38,963 nucleotides of DNA from JAYFRE01 sp034926235. Its GTDB lineage: Bacteria; Pseudomonadota; Alphaproteobacteria; Rhodospirillales; Magnetospirillaceae. Both the position numbers and the translations under genes were made by a program. Positions 23,666 through 31,557 of this stretch are shown one piece after another (position 1 is the first letter of the stretch; every line of letters begins with the position of its first letter). The notes under the pieces were generated by a model. That model saw nothing but the letters and a program-made list of their open reading frames with translations. It was not told the DNA's origin and searched no databases. The DNA lies in NCBI GenBank assembly GCA_034926235.1, contig JAYFRE010000075.1, forward strand, positions 1 to 38,963. Direction: 5' to 3'.

Positions 23666-24493
23666 TCAGGTCAGGGCGGAATGCAGCATCTTGAGCGCGG
23701 TCAAGGCCAGGAAAACGGCGAAGGCGCGGCGCAGCAGAACGGTGTTCAGTTTGTAGGCCAGGCGAGCGCCCAAAGGTGCGATCAGCATCGAGGTCGGCAG
23801 GATCAGCGCCAATCCCAGCAGGCTGACATAGCCGAGGCTGAAAGGCGGCAAGCCTTCGGTCCCCAATCCAGTCAGAATGAATCCGATCGCACCGGGAATG
23901 CCGATGATGCAGCCGACCGCTGATCCGGTTCCGACGGCGCGGTGAATGTGGTAGCCGAACAAGGTCAATGTCGGCACCATCAGGCTGCCGCCACCCAATC
24001 CCATCATGGTGGACAATCCCCCGATCACCGCACCGATGACGGCGCGAAGCACGCCGACGGGCGGCTTGTCGGCGATGGTCCAGGATGGATTGCCCAGTCC
24101 CATGCGGATGGACAGCAACAGGAGCACGGCGGCGAATAGGCCGACCAAGGTGTTTCCCTTCATCACGGCGGCGAGGGCGGTTCCGACCAGGACGCCAGAT
24201 AGGATCCAGGGGAGCCATTGAAGCAGGAGCGAACGGTCGATGGCACCGTGGCGCCAGTGGGCGCGCATGGAAGAAGCAGAGGTGGCGACGATGGTGGCCA
24301 GCGAGGTGCCGACCGCGACATGCATGCGAACCTCTTCGGCGATGCCGATCGAGGTGAAAAGCTGATAGAGCACCGGCACGACGATGATCCCGCCGCCGAC
24401 GCCCAGCAGACCAGCGGCGAGTCCCGCCAAGGCTCCGGTCGTGAGCAGGCCGAACCCGAGCAGAACAAGCTCCATGGTGGAAAAATCGGACAT
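23666..24493 (-). CDS. TauE/SafE (TSUP) family membrane transporter
   Basis: 275 residues with about eight hydrophobic segments in two repeated halves. Each half has the TSUP glycine motif: G-L-L-G-V-G-G-G-I-I-V-V-P near 28-40 and M-M-G-L-G-G-G-S-L-M-V-P in the second half. The family exports sulfite, sulfoacetate or other organosulfonates and some take up small carboxylates; the substrate cannot be told. Start 24493 was kept; ATG 24475 is possible. It is a single gene between the oxidoreductase operon (convergent) and the chemoreceptor (divergent). Confidence 0.88.
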   Translation of the reverse strand: MSDFSTMELVLLGFGLLTTGALAGLAAGLLGVGGGIIVVPVLYQLFTSIGIAEEVRMHVAVGTSLATIVATSASSMRAHWRHGAIDRSLLLQWLPWILSGVLVGTALAAVMKGNTLVGLFAAVLLLLSIRMGLGNPSWTIADKPPVGVLRAVIGAVIGGLSTMMGLGGGSLMVPTLTLFGYHIHRAVGTGSAVGCIIGIPGAIGFILTGLGTEGLPPFSLGYVSLLGLALILPTSMLIAPLGARLAYKLNTVLLRRAFAVFLALTALKMLHSALT

Positions 24494-24646
24494 GGATTCC
24501 GGATGTCCCTAAAAGGTATGAGGCGCGGATACTAACACCCCGGGGTGGAAAACGGGAGGCAAGCTGGGGGATAAAACCGGATATTCGGTGGCCCCCTCTC
24601 ATCCTCCGCTGCCCTGCCAAATTTGAAGGTCGGCTATGAAAAGAAT

Positions 24647-24664
24647 TGCATAAAATATTATGCA
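24647..24664. repeat. Inverted repeat TGCATAA-AATA-TTATGCA
   Basis: Perfect 7-base arms (24647-24653 and 24658-24664) with a 4-base spacer, in the AT-rich patch before the chemoreceptor. It could be an operator; the binding protein is unknown. Confidence 0.5.
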
Positions 24665-24688
24665 GGGTGTCTAGTATTTTGATTATAA

Positions 24689-24821
24689 AGTATAAAAATT
24701 TTATGATTTGCTTGGGCGTGCATGTCCGGGCCCGTTCCAGATCAAGCAGCCGAGTGTGATCGGGTGCCCATAAAAATCCTGGAACTAATATAGATAATAC
24801 GATATTTAGTATAAAAATTTT
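24689..24821. repeat. Pair of 14-base direct repeats AGTATAAAAATTTT
   Basis: Exact copies at 24689-24702 and 24808-24821, 119 bases apart start to start. Two identical AT-only-core copies in GC-rich DNA upstream of one gene suggest paired protein sites or a small duplication. Confidence 0.5.
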
Positions 24822-24870
24822 TCTAAACGCGGCGAGGAAATAAATCCTCAGTGTCCGGGGATGCACACCT

Positions 24871-26553
24871 ATGAAAAAATTCTCAATTCGGTATCAAATC
24901 TTCTTGATACCCTTTTTCTCTATGCTTGTTGTCTGCTGCGTAGCTTTGTTCTGCGCGTGGACTACGCACGAAAAAATTGATGAAGTTCATCGATTGCAGC
25001 TGAAGAGCGTCACCGAGGCTGCTATCACGGCCGTGTCGGCGATTCATGCCGAGGCCGAGGCTGGCCGGCTGACGGATGAAAAAGCCCAGGAACTGGCGCG
25101 GGCCGCGTTGCGCACTATCCGGTTTGCGGGCAATGAGTATTTTTATACCTATGATTTCGAGGGCAAGCTGATCGCGCATGCGGTCCGCCCCGAGCTTGAA
25201 AATACCTATGAATTTCGCGACATGACCGATGCCAACGGTGTCAAGGTCATCCATGAACTGATCAAGGCGGCCCGGGCGGGCGGGGGATTTGTTCCTTACC
25301 AATGGCCGAAGCCGGGAGAGAAGGCCCTTTCCGACAAGTTGGGCTACGCCGCTGTTTTTGCTCCCTGGGGCTGGATGATCGGCACCGGCGTCTATGTCGA
25401 TGACGTGAAGGCCGAAACCTGGCGCTCCTTGATCAGCGTCATGACCATTGGCGGCGTGTCGATCGCGCTCGTCTTCTTGATCGGATTGATGGTGGCGCGG
25501 GGTATCGGACGGCGGATTCAGAGCCAGGCCAACCGGATGATGATGTTGGCCGATGGCGATCTCGACAGCCGCAGCGAACAAGATGACGGCCAGGATGAGA
25601 TTGCCGCGATGGCGCGTTCGCTGGAAGTGTTCCGCCAGCGCATGATCGAGAACCGCGACATGACCGCCGCGCGCGAAGCCGAACAGGCGGCACGGGCGCG
25701 AGAGGCCGAGCGTATCGCGGCTTTGGCGCGTGAATTTGACGCCGCCGTGACCACGGTGCTGGAATCGGTGACGGCGGAGGCCGCGACGCTTGAGAAAAAC
25801 GCATCGGGCATGAGCGCTGCCGCCGATGTCGCCTCGGGACGGTCGGTGACGGTCGCCGCTGCGGCGGAACAGGCTTCGGTCAATGTTCAGACGGTGGCGG
25901 CGGCTACCGAGGAAATGACCTCTTCGATCACGGAAATCGGCCGTCAGGTCACGAATTCGGCAAAGATCGCCTCGGAGGCCGCCGATGAGGTGGAACGCAC
26001 CAGCGGTCATGTGCAGGGATTGGCCGACTCGGTTCAAAAGATCGGCGCTGTGGTCAGCCTGATCAATGATATCGCCAGCCAGACCAATCTGTTGGCCCTG
26101 AACGCCACCATCGAGGCGGCGCGCGCCGGCGATGCCGGCAAGGGCTTTGCCGTTGTTGCGGGCGAGGTCAAGCATCTGGCCAACCAGACCGCCAAGGCCA
26201 CCGGCGAGATCGGCGAGCAGATTACCGGAATCCAGCAGGCGACCGGTGTTGCGGTCAACGCCATCGATGGATTCTCGGGCATCATCGACACCATCAACGA
26301 AAGCTCGACCACGATCGCATCGGCAGTCAGGCAGCAGGGCGCGGCGACGCAGGAGATCACGCGCAATGTCCATGAAGCCGCCACCGGCACCGCCCAAGTC
26401 AGCGAGGCGATCGCCGAGGTGACGCAGGCCGTGTCCCAGGCGGGCCAGACGGCTCAGGACGTGCTGCAGGCGGCCGGTCGGCTGCGGACTCAGTGCGATT
26501 CGCTGCGCGGGCAGGTTCACACCTTCCTGTCAGGCGTGCGGGGAAGCCGGTAG
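24871..26553 (+). CDS. Methyl-accepting chemotaxis protein with periplasmic Cache domain
   Basis: 560 residues. Membrane helix at about 10-30, then a single-Cache-type sensor (about 35-185) with N-E-Y-F-Y-T-Y-D, D-A-N-G-V-K and G-W-M-I-G-T-G-V-Y-V-D-D. A second helix lies near 190-212, a HAMP domain near 213-265, and then the signalling domain. The highly conserved hairpin tip reads E-A-A-R-A-G-D-A-G-K-G-F-A-V-V-A (about 414-429). It relays ligand binding to CheA/CheW. Such Cache domains often bind small carboxylates, but the ligand is unknown. There is no C-terminal CheR-tether pentapeptide, as the protein ends G-V-R-G-S-R. It is a monocistronic gene with a terminator behind it. Confidence 0.93.
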   Translation: MKKFSIRYQIFLIPFFSMLVVCCVALFCAWTTHEKIDEVHRLQLKSVTEAAITAVSAIHAEAEAGRLTDEKAQELARAALRTIRFAGNEYFYTYDFEGKLIAHAVRPELENTYEFRDMTDANGVKVIHELIKAARAGGGFVPYQWPKPGEKALSDKLGYAAVFAPWGWMIGTGVYVDDVKAETWRSLISVMTIGGVSIALVFLIGLMVARGIGRRIQSQANRMMMLADGDLDSRSEQDDGQDEIAAMARSLEVFRQRMIENRDMTAAREAEQAARAREAERIAALAREFDAAVTTVLESVTAEAATLEKNASGMSAAADVASGRSVTVAAAAEQASVNVQTVAAATEEMTSSITEIGRQVTNSAKIASEAADEVERTSGHVQGLADSVQKIGAVVSLINDIASQTNLLALNATIEAARAGDAGKGFAVVAGEVKHLANQTAKATGEIGEQITGIQQATGVAVNAIDGFSGIIDTINESSTTIASAVRQQGAATQEITRNVHEAATGTAQVSEAIAEVTQAVSQAGQTAQDVLQAAGRLRTQCDSLRGQVHTFLSGVRGSR

Positions 26554-26586
26554 GACGTAAAACAGTCCTTTCGCGTTTGGATGGAG

Positions 26587-26625
26587 GCCGGCGTTTCGGG
26601 GGTGACCTTGGAACGCCGGCTTTTC
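26587..26625 (+). terminator. Intrinsic terminator after the chemoreceptor gene
   Basis: GCCGGCGTT (26587-26595) pairs perfectly with AACGCCGGC (26612-26620), followed by TTTTC. It lies 34 bases past the stop. Confidence 0.7.
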
Positions 26626-26645
26626 ATGAGCGGGATCGTTCGGTT

Positions 26646-27308
26646 TTATCCGGCGGAGGAAAAACGCGGGCCGGATGGTTCCGCAAGCACGGACAAAGGG
26701 TCTTCCGCCATGATGTCGGAAAAGACAGCCGGCGTCCTCAAAGCCCGGGCCAGCCGGGCGTGATAGTCCGCGCGGGGGATGTCGATCGCGCCGAAACGGG
26801 ACAGATGCTCGGTCAGGAATTGCGTATCCAGCAGGCTGTAACTGCCCGCCTTCAGATGCGCCACCAGATGGACCAGGGCGACCTTGCTGGCGTCGGTCGC
26901 CCGGCTGGCCATGCTTTCGCCGAAAAATGCCCCGCCCAAGGCCAGCCCATACAAGCCGCCCACCAGCACACCGCCCAGCCAGACCTCGATGCTGTGGGCA
27001 TGACCCTGGTAGTGCAGCTCGGTGAACAGCGCCACGATCGTTCCGTTGATCCAGCTTTCGGGGCGGTCAGGCGCGGGCGCTGCGCACAGACGCATGATCG
27101 GCAGAAACGCCTTGTCGCAGGTGACAGCGAATTTTTTCCGGCGGATGGTTTTCTTCAGGCTGCGCGGGACGTGAAATCCGTCCAAGGGGACTATACCGCG
27201 ACTGTCGGGGTCCACCCAATAAAGATCGGGATCGCGCCGTTCTCGGGCCATAGGAAAAATGCCCATGGAGTAGGCATGTAAAAGTTGACCGGCGGAGAGG
27301 GGTGTCAT
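26646..27308 (-). CDS. aat: Leucyl/phenylalanyl-tRNA--protein transferase
   Basis: 220 residues. Aat adds Leu or Phe from charged tRNA to proteins with N-terminal Lys or Arg, marking them for ClpS/ClpAP degradation. Signatures: Y-S-M-G-I-F-P-M near the start, Y-W-V-D-P, the central W-I-N-G-T-I block, H-A-H-S-I-E-V-W, and G-G-A-F-F-G-E-S-M. The family usually has F-S after that motif; here it reads A-S, a small variation. It is last in the aroQ-accB-accC-aat strand, 81 bases after accC, in the usual alphaproteobacterial order. Confidence 0.94.
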   Translation of the reverse strand: MTPLSAGQLLHAYSMGIFPMARERRDPDLYWVDPDSRGIVPLDGFHVPRSLKKTIRRKKFAVTCDKAFLPIMRLCAAPAPDRPESWINGTIVALFTELHYQGHAHSIEVWLGGVLVGGLYGLALGGAFFGESMASRATDASKVALVHLVAHLKAGSYSLLDTQFLTEHLSRFGAIDIPRADYHARLARALRTPAVFSDIMAEDPLSVLAEPSGPRFSSAG

Positions 27309-27389
27309 GACAGGGGCCCACCTTTCCCTGTCCGGCCGTCCTGGAAATAAAGACGACCGGAAAACTTTCTTCTACACCCCTATATTAAA

Positions 27390-28739
27390 TCACTGCTTTT
27401 CTTTTTCTTCCACGAATTTTTCCAACCAGTGGATATCGTAGACGCCGTTCAGGAAATCTGGAGCGGCGATCAGGCGGTTCTGCAACGGGATGGTGGTCTT
27501 GATGCCCTCGATCACGAATTCGCCCAAAGCACGACGCAGGCGCATCAGGCATTCATTGCGGTTCGCGCCATGGACGATCAGCTTGGCGATCATGCTGTCA
27601 TAGTTCGGCGGCACCCGATAACCCGAGTAAAGCCCGGAATCGACGCGCACCCCCAAACCGCCCGGCGGATGGAACACGCCGATGGTCCCCGGCGAGGGAA
27701 CGAAGGTCACCGGGTCTTCGGCATTGATCCGGCATTCGATCGCGTGGCCTTGGAAGCGCACATCCTCTTGGCTGTAGCCCAGGGGCGCGCCCGCCGCGAT
27801 GCGGATCTGTTCACGGACGATGTCGATGCCGCAGACCGCCTCGGTGATCGGATGTTCGACCTGAAGGCGGGTGTTCATTTCGATGAAATAGAATTCTCCG
27901 TTCTCGTAGAGAAATTCCATCGTGCCGGCATTGCTGTAATTGAGACGGCGCGCGGCTTCGCAGGCGATCCTGCCGATGCGTTCGCGGGCGTCGGCATTCA
28001 GGGCCGGCGACGGGGTCTCTTCCAGCACCTTCTGGTGACGGCGTTGCAGCGAGCAGTCGCGTTCGCCCAGATGGACGACATGACCGTGATTGTCGGCCAG
28101 GATCTGGATCTCGATATGGCGGGGATGCCCGAGATATTTCTCCATATAGACTTCGTCATTGCCGAAAGCCGCCTTGGCCTCCTGACGGGCCATGCGGTAG
28201 GCGGCGACCAAATCTTCGGGCCTGTCGGCACTCTTCATGCCTTTGCCGCCGCCGCCGGCGGTGGCTTTGATCAGCACCGGATAGCCGATCGTTTCGGCCA
28301 GAGAAAGGGCTTCCTCTTCGTTGGCGATGCCACCCTCGGAACCGGGCACGCAAGGCAGCCCTGCGGCCTTGGCGGCTCGTTTGGCGGTGATCTTGTCGCC
28401 CATCGTGCGGATCAGCTCGGGCGTCGGGCCGATGACGGTGATGCCGTGTTCCTCGACCATCTGGGCGAAGTCGGCATTTTCGGACAAGAAGCCGTAACCG
28501 GGATGGATGGCGTCGGCGTTGGTAATGGTGGCGGCGGCGATGATCGCCGCTTTGTTGAGATAACTGTCCCGGGCCGGAGCCGGTCCGATGCAGACCGATT
28601 CGTCGGCCAGACGGACATGCATGGCGTCCTGGTCGGCCGTGGAATGCACCGCCACGGTCTTGATTCCCATCTCGCGGCAGGCGCGATGAATCCTGAGGGC
28701 GATTTCGCCACGATTGGCGATGAGGACTTTCTCGAACAT
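27390..28739 (-). CDS. accC: Acetyl-CoA carboxylase biotin carboxylase subunit
   Basis: 449 residues, full length. AccC carboxylates biotin on AccB using ATP and bicarbonate in the first committed step of fatty-acid synthesis. It starts M-F-E-K-V-L-I-A-N-R-G-E-I-A. The ATP-grasp glycine loop is A-G-G-G-G-K-G-M-K, and the catalytic segment E-M-N-T-R-L-Q-V-E-H-P is intact. It begins 3 bases after the accB stop, so accB and accC are coupled. Confidence 0.97.
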   Translation of the reverse strand: MFEKVLIANRGEIALRIHRACREMGIKTVAVHSTADQDAMHVRLADESVCIGPAPARDSYLNKAAIIAAATITNADAIHPGYGFLSENADFAQMVEEHGITVIGPTPELIRTMGDKITAKRAAKAAGLPCVPGSEGGIANEEEALSLAETIGYPVLIKATAGGGGKGMKSADRPEDLVAAYRMARQEAKAAFGNDEVYMEKYLGHPRHIEIQILADNHGHVVHLGERDCSLQRRHQKVLEETPSPALNADARERIGRIACEAARRLNYSNAGTMEFLYENGEFYFIEMNTRLQVEHPITEAVCGIDIVREQIRIAAGAPLGYSQEDVRFQGHAIECRINAEDPVTFVPSPGTIGVFHPPGGLGVRVDSGLYSGYRVPPNYDSMIAKLIVHGANRNECLMRLRRALGEFVIEGIKTTIPLQNRLIAAPDFLNGVYDIHWLEKFVEEKEKQ

Positions 28740-28742
28740 CGC

Positions 28743-29201
28743 TTAACCGATGATCAGGAGCGGTTCGCCATATTCGACCGGCTGTCCGTCCTCGACGAGG
28801 ATGGACAAAACCTTGCCGGAGCGGGTGGCGGTAATGGGGTTGAAGGTCTTCATCGCTTCGATCAGAAGCAGAGTCTGGCCTTCCGAAACAGAGTCCCCCA
28901 GCCCGATGAAGGGCGGTGCGCCGGGTTCGGGTGCGAAATAGACGACGCCCACCATCGGCGATTTAAGCGCGCCGGGATGGTTGGCGGGGTCCTCGACCGC
29001 CGCCGTTCCGGCGTCGGCGGAAGCGGGAACGGCAATCGGGGCCGCCGGGGGTGGCGCATATTGGGCGGCGATCTGAAGATTGCGCGCCACGCGGATGCGC
29101 AGGCCCTGGGTTTCATATTCGATTTCGGAAAGATTGGTCTCGTTGAGCAACGAGGCCAGCGAACGGACGATTTCGCCGTCGATGGAGGATTTGGCGGCCA
29201 T
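28743..29201 (-). CDS. accB: Biotin carboxyl carrier protein of acetyl-CoA carboxylase
   Basis: 152 residues. The N-terminal helical part (about 1-45) leads to a proline/alanine-rich linker (about 48-75) and the C-terminal biotinyl domain. The biotin-accepting lysine is Lys118 in I-E-A-M-K-T-F-N-P-I. BirA biotinylates it, after which it shuttles between AccC and AccAD. The ATG overlaps the last base of the aroQ stop codon (TAATG). Confidence 0.96.
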   Translation of the reverse strand: MAAKSSIDGEIVRSLASLLNETNLSEIEYETQGLRIRVARNLQIAAQYAPPPAAPIAVPASADAGTAAVEDPANHPGALKSPMVGVVYFAPEPGAPPFIGLGDSVSEGQTLLLIEAMKTFNPITATRSGKVLSILVEDGQPVEYGEPLLIIG

Positions 29202-29671
29202 TATGCCTCTTCTATGTCGTTGTTGCGGGCGGCGGGGACGATCAACGACAAGATGCCGTCGAGCGCCAGGATGTACCCGTGACCGCCGAACCCACAGATG
29301 GTGGCGTCAGCCGCCATCGAAATGTAGGAAAGGTGGCGGAAGGTTTCACGCCGCTGGATATTGGACAGATGCACCTCGACGACCGGCATGTCGGCGGCGC
29401 GGAGCGCGTCGAGCAGCGCGATCGAGGTATGAGAATAAGCGCCGGCATTGATCACGATGCCGGCGGCGCGGCCGCGTGCCTCATGAATCCAATCGACCAG
29501 CACGCCTTCGTGATTGCTTTGACGAAAATCGATTCCAAGCCCGATCGCCTGAGCGTGGCTCTGGCAGGCGGCCTCGATGTCGGCCAGGGTCTCCCGGCCA
29601 TAAATCCGGACTTCCCGTGTTCCCAATAGATTAAGATTGGGGCCGTTCAACACCAGGATAAGGGGATTCAT
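29201..29671 (-). CDS. aroQ: Type II 3-dehydroquinate dehydratase
   Basis: 156 residues. It dehydrates 3-dehydroquinate to 3-dehydroshikimate in the shikimate pathway. Signatures are L-N-G-P-N-L-N-L-L-G-T-R-E (8-20) with catalytic Arg19 and Tyr24 on the flexible lid, N-A-G-A-Y-S-H-T-S, and V-E-V-H-L-S-N-I. The lid reads R-E-V-R-I-Y-G rather than the more usual R-E-P-x-x-Y-G. An upstream extension of 11 residues (to 29704) was dropped for the canonical M-N-P-L start. It is the first gene of the aroQ-accB-accC-aat strand. Confidence 0.95.
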   Translation of the reverse strand: MNPLILVLNGPNLNLLGTREVRIYGRETLADIEAACQSHAQAIGLGIDFRQSNHEGVLVDWIHEARGRAAGIVINAGAYSHTSIALLDALRAADMPVVEVHLSNIQRRETFRHLSYISMAADATICGFGGHGYILALDGILSLIVPAARNNDIEEA

Positions 29672-30072
29672 GGTCCGATCCCGTTTCTGTGCCATAAGTG
29701 TCATGACCGCCGTTATAGCATTTGCGGCGCGGCGCGCAATGGCGTAGCCGCTGGAAATGGTTTCCCGTCCGCTCCGCCGGCGCGTGCGCCTATGGAAAGA
29801 ACAAGGTGACGAAGGACGTCGCCCAGGGGAGAAAAGCCCGGGAACAATGGCCCTCAGCCGTCTGGGGCGGAGGCATTAACCCGTTGATATTGCTATGTAA
29901 AGAAAAAAAGTTCGCGGCTGCGTCATTTTTTCACTTTTCATCGGCAAAAAAAAGCGTACATACCCCGAACAAGACGTACCGCGCACGTGCCTCTGGCCCG
30001 AAGTTGGTTAAGCAACGACGTCAAGGCGTTCTTCTGTCGACTGCCCTAACCGGCACCCCGGAGGAAATGGCT
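29672..30072. other. Divergent intergenic region between aroQ and the decarboxylase leader ORF
   Basis: About 400 bases without a recognised gene. It becomes A/T-rich around 29880-29960, with poly-A and poly-T runs that probably hold the decarboxylase promoter; exact -35/-10 boxes were not fixed. A strong GGAGG ribosome site at 30060-30064 ends the region and serves the short leader ORF. A longer frame entering from upstream has no family resemblance. Confidence 0.5.
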
Positions 30073-30195
30073 ATGTCCGTTGTTTTTCTGCGCTCGAACG
30101 AGCATGACTGGCGTTCGGTCCATCAGGGCTGCTGCCAGGGTACGCTCCCGTCGCCGCTTAGTTCCTGTATGGCGAGTACCAAGACGGTCGCTTGA
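30073..30195 (+). CDS. Putative 40-residue leader ORF upstream of the decarboxylase
   Basis: ATG 30073 has a near-ideal GGAGG eight bases upstream (ATG 30067 is in frame but too close). The peptide starts M-S-V-V-F-L-R-S-N-E-H-D-W-R-S and is polar, with three cysteines, ending T-K-T-V-A. Its stop codon (30193-30195) falls inside a strong hairpin, 97 bases before the decarboxylase ATG. Decarboxylase genes of the speF type are known to have regulatory leaders, with an ornithine-sensing leader peptide in gammaproteobacteria and the speF RNA motif in alphaproteobacteria. Whether this is such a peptide is inference; no sequence similarity to known leader peptides is claimed. Confidence 0.45.
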   Translation: MSVVFLRSNEHDWRSVHQGCCQGTLPSPLSSCMASTKTVA

Positions 30196-30221
30196 GGTTT
30201 CGTCCTCGACCGGCGACCGTC
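30183..30221 (+). promoter_or_regulatory. Strong leader hairpin overlapping the leader-ORF stop
   Basis: GACGGTCGC (30183-30191) pairs perfectly with GCGACCGTC (30213-30221). Inside it, GAGG (30194-30197) pairs with CCTC (30204-30207). A ribosome reaching the leader-ORF stop would mask the left arm. An alternative pairing upstream, GGTAC (30139-30143) with GTACC (30176-30180), could compete. Confidence 0.55.
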
Positions 30222-30232
30222 CGATACGCGCC

Positions 30233-30249
30233 ACGGGACCGTTTCCCGT
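30233..30249 (+). promoter_or_regulatory. Second leader hairpin, possible attenuator
   Basis: ACGGGA (30233-30238) pairs with TCCCGT (30244-30249) around a 5-base loop, 43 bases before the decarboxylase ATG. The run following is only partly T-rich, so terminator function is uncertain. Confidence 0.35.
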
Positions 30250-30292
30250 TCCCCGACCTTAGTTTGTGATTTTTCGCGTACAGGAGTATGCG

Positions 30293-31435
30293 ATGACCGC
30301 CAAGATTCTGCGCTTTCTGGCCGAGGAACGGCCCGAGACCCCCTGCCTTGTTGTCGATCTCGACGTGATTGCCGAGAATTATCATTCGCTGCGACGATAT
30401 CTGCCCGTCGCCGATGTGTTCTACGCCGTCAAGGCCAACCCTGCGCCGGAAGTGATCAAGCTTCTGGTCGGGCTGGGCTCCAATTTCGATGCCGCCAGCC
30501 GCCCCGAGATCGAACAGGTTCTCGCCGCCGGCGCGGCACCTGAATCCATCTCTTTTGGCAACACGATCAAGAAGCAGAGGGATATCGCCTGGGCCTATGA
30601 GCAGGGCGTGCGCCTGTTCGCCTTCGATTCCGAGGCCGAACTTGCCAAGCTGGCCGAATCCGCGCCGGGCGCCAAGGTGTTCTGCCGCATCCTGATGAGC
30701 TGCGATGGGGCGGAATGGCCGTTGTCGCGCAAATTCGGCTGCGACGCGGACATGGCCCGCGACCTTTTGATCCGTGCTCGTGACTTGGGGCTCGACCCCT
30801 ATGGCGTGTCGTTCCATGTCGGGTCGCAGCAGACCATGCTCGACCAGTGGGACATCGCCGTGGGCCGGACCGCGATGCTGTTCTCGGCGCTGAACGCGGC
30901 CGGGATCGAGCTTAAGATGATCAATCTGGGCGGCGGTTTGCCGGCGCATTACCGGAGCGATGTCGCCCCGGTGGATGTTTATGCCGAAGCCATCATGCGC
31001 GCCATGACCAAGCATTTCGGCAATAACCTGCCACGCATGATCACCGAGCCGGGCCGTTCCCTGGTCGGCGATTCCGGGATCATCGAGTCCGAAGTGGTGC
31101 TGATTTCCCGCAAATCCTATGACGACGATGTGCGCTGGGTCTATCTCGACATCGGCAAGTTCGGCGGCCTGGCCGAAACGATGGACGAGGCGATCAAATA
31201 CCGCATGCACACGGCGAATGAGGAAGAGACGGCTAGGGATGCGACCGGTCCGGTGATCCTGGCCGGCCCGACCTGCGATTCCGCCGATATTCTTTATGAA
31301 AAGAACCAGTATCAGATGCCGCTGTCGCTCCAGGTGGGCGATCGCGTGCGCATCCTGTCCACCGGCGCTTATACGACCAGCTATTCGTCGGTGAATTTCA
31401 ACGGCTTTGCGCCGCTGAAGGCATACTTCATCTAA
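30293..31435 (+). CDS. Ornithine/lysine decarboxylase, PLP fold type III
   Basis: 380 residues. Alanine-racemase-fold decarboxylase of the eukaryotic ODC type, making putrescine (or cadaverine) in the cytoplasm. The PLP lysine is Lys47 in Y-A-V-K-A-N-P. The substrate loop has S-F-H-V-G-S-Q, the phosphate-binding glycines read L-G-G-G-L, E-P-G-R-S follows, and the cross-subunit active-site cysteine is Cys328 in P-T-C-D-S-A-D. Substrate choice between ornithine and lysine is not decided by these motifs. ATG 30293 with AGGAG was preferred to 30266. It follows a structured leader and ends at a strong terminator. Confidence 0.92.
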   Translation: MTAKILRFLAEERPETPCLVVDLDVIAENYHSLRRYLPVADVFYAVKANPAPEVIKLLVGLGSNFDAASRPEIEQVLAAGAAPESISFGNTIKKQRDIAWAYEQGVRLFAFDSEAELAKLAESAPGAKVFCRILMSCDGAEWPLSRKFGCDADMARDLLIRARDLGLDPYGVSFHVGSQQTMLDQWDIAVGRTAMLFSALNAAGIELKMINLGGGLPAHYRSDVAPVDVYAEAIMRAMTKHFGNNLPRMITEPGRSLVGDSGIIESEVVLISRKSYDDDVRWVYLDIGKFGGLAETMDEAIKYRMHTANEEETARDATGPVILAGPTCDSADILYEKNQYQMPLSLQVGDRVRILSTGAYTTSYSSVNFNGFAPLKAYFI

Positions 31436-31471
31436 GGCGTTGCTGCCTTTTCTCATCGGGTTAGAAGACCA

Positions 31472-31519
31472 GATCGGCCCGCTTTTCCGTCCCTCCATGG
31501 CGGAAAAAGCGGGCCGATC
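31472..31519. terminator. Bidirectional terminator between the decarboxylase and CoA-disulfide reductase genes
   Basis: An 18-base arm (31472-31489, beginning GATCGGCCCGC) pairs with 31501-31519 with one bulged A and an 11-base loop. The stem has a T-run on one arm and an A-run on the other. It lies between two convergent genes. Confidence 0.75.
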
Positions 31520-31557
31520 CGTTTCTCGGGAGGCCACCTGCCGCGGGGGCGGCGCGC

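Larger units (their letters stand above)
24494..24870. other. AT-rich divergent intergenic region upstream of the chemoreceptor
   Basis: 377 bases. From about 24640 to 24850 the base composition drops sharply in GC relative to flanking genes. It holds an inverted repeat (24647-24664), a 14-base direct repeat (24689-24702 and 24808-24821) and a small GAGGA/TCCTC hairpin (24834-24849) just before the chemoreceptor. No gene was recognised. Confidence 0.55.

Noticed and set aside
23526..24866. 446-codon open frame on the minus strand across the TSUP gene and its upstream region
   Set aside because: It reads the TSUP gene in another frame, is arginine/histidine-rich with no family resemblance, and conflicts with the clear membrane protein at 23666-24493.
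24883..26520. 545-codon antisense frame over the chemoreceptor
   Set aside because: A by-product of high third-position GC; the plus-strand protein has complete Cache, HAMP and signalling domains.
11242..26645. Genomic island with attachment-site repeats at its edges
   Set aside because: The synteny break suggests insertion, but no matching direct repeats or tRNA end were seen at either edge, so no island boundaries are annotated.
27429..29282. 617-codon antisense frame over accC and accB
   Set aside because: Both acetyl-CoA carboxylase subunits on the minus strand are unmistakable; the antisense product has no recognisable domain.
29722..30066. Upstream part of a 157-codon frame containing the leader ORF
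   Set aside because: It lacks a ribosome site at its start and runs through the AT-rich promoter zone; only the last 40 codons have a credible start.
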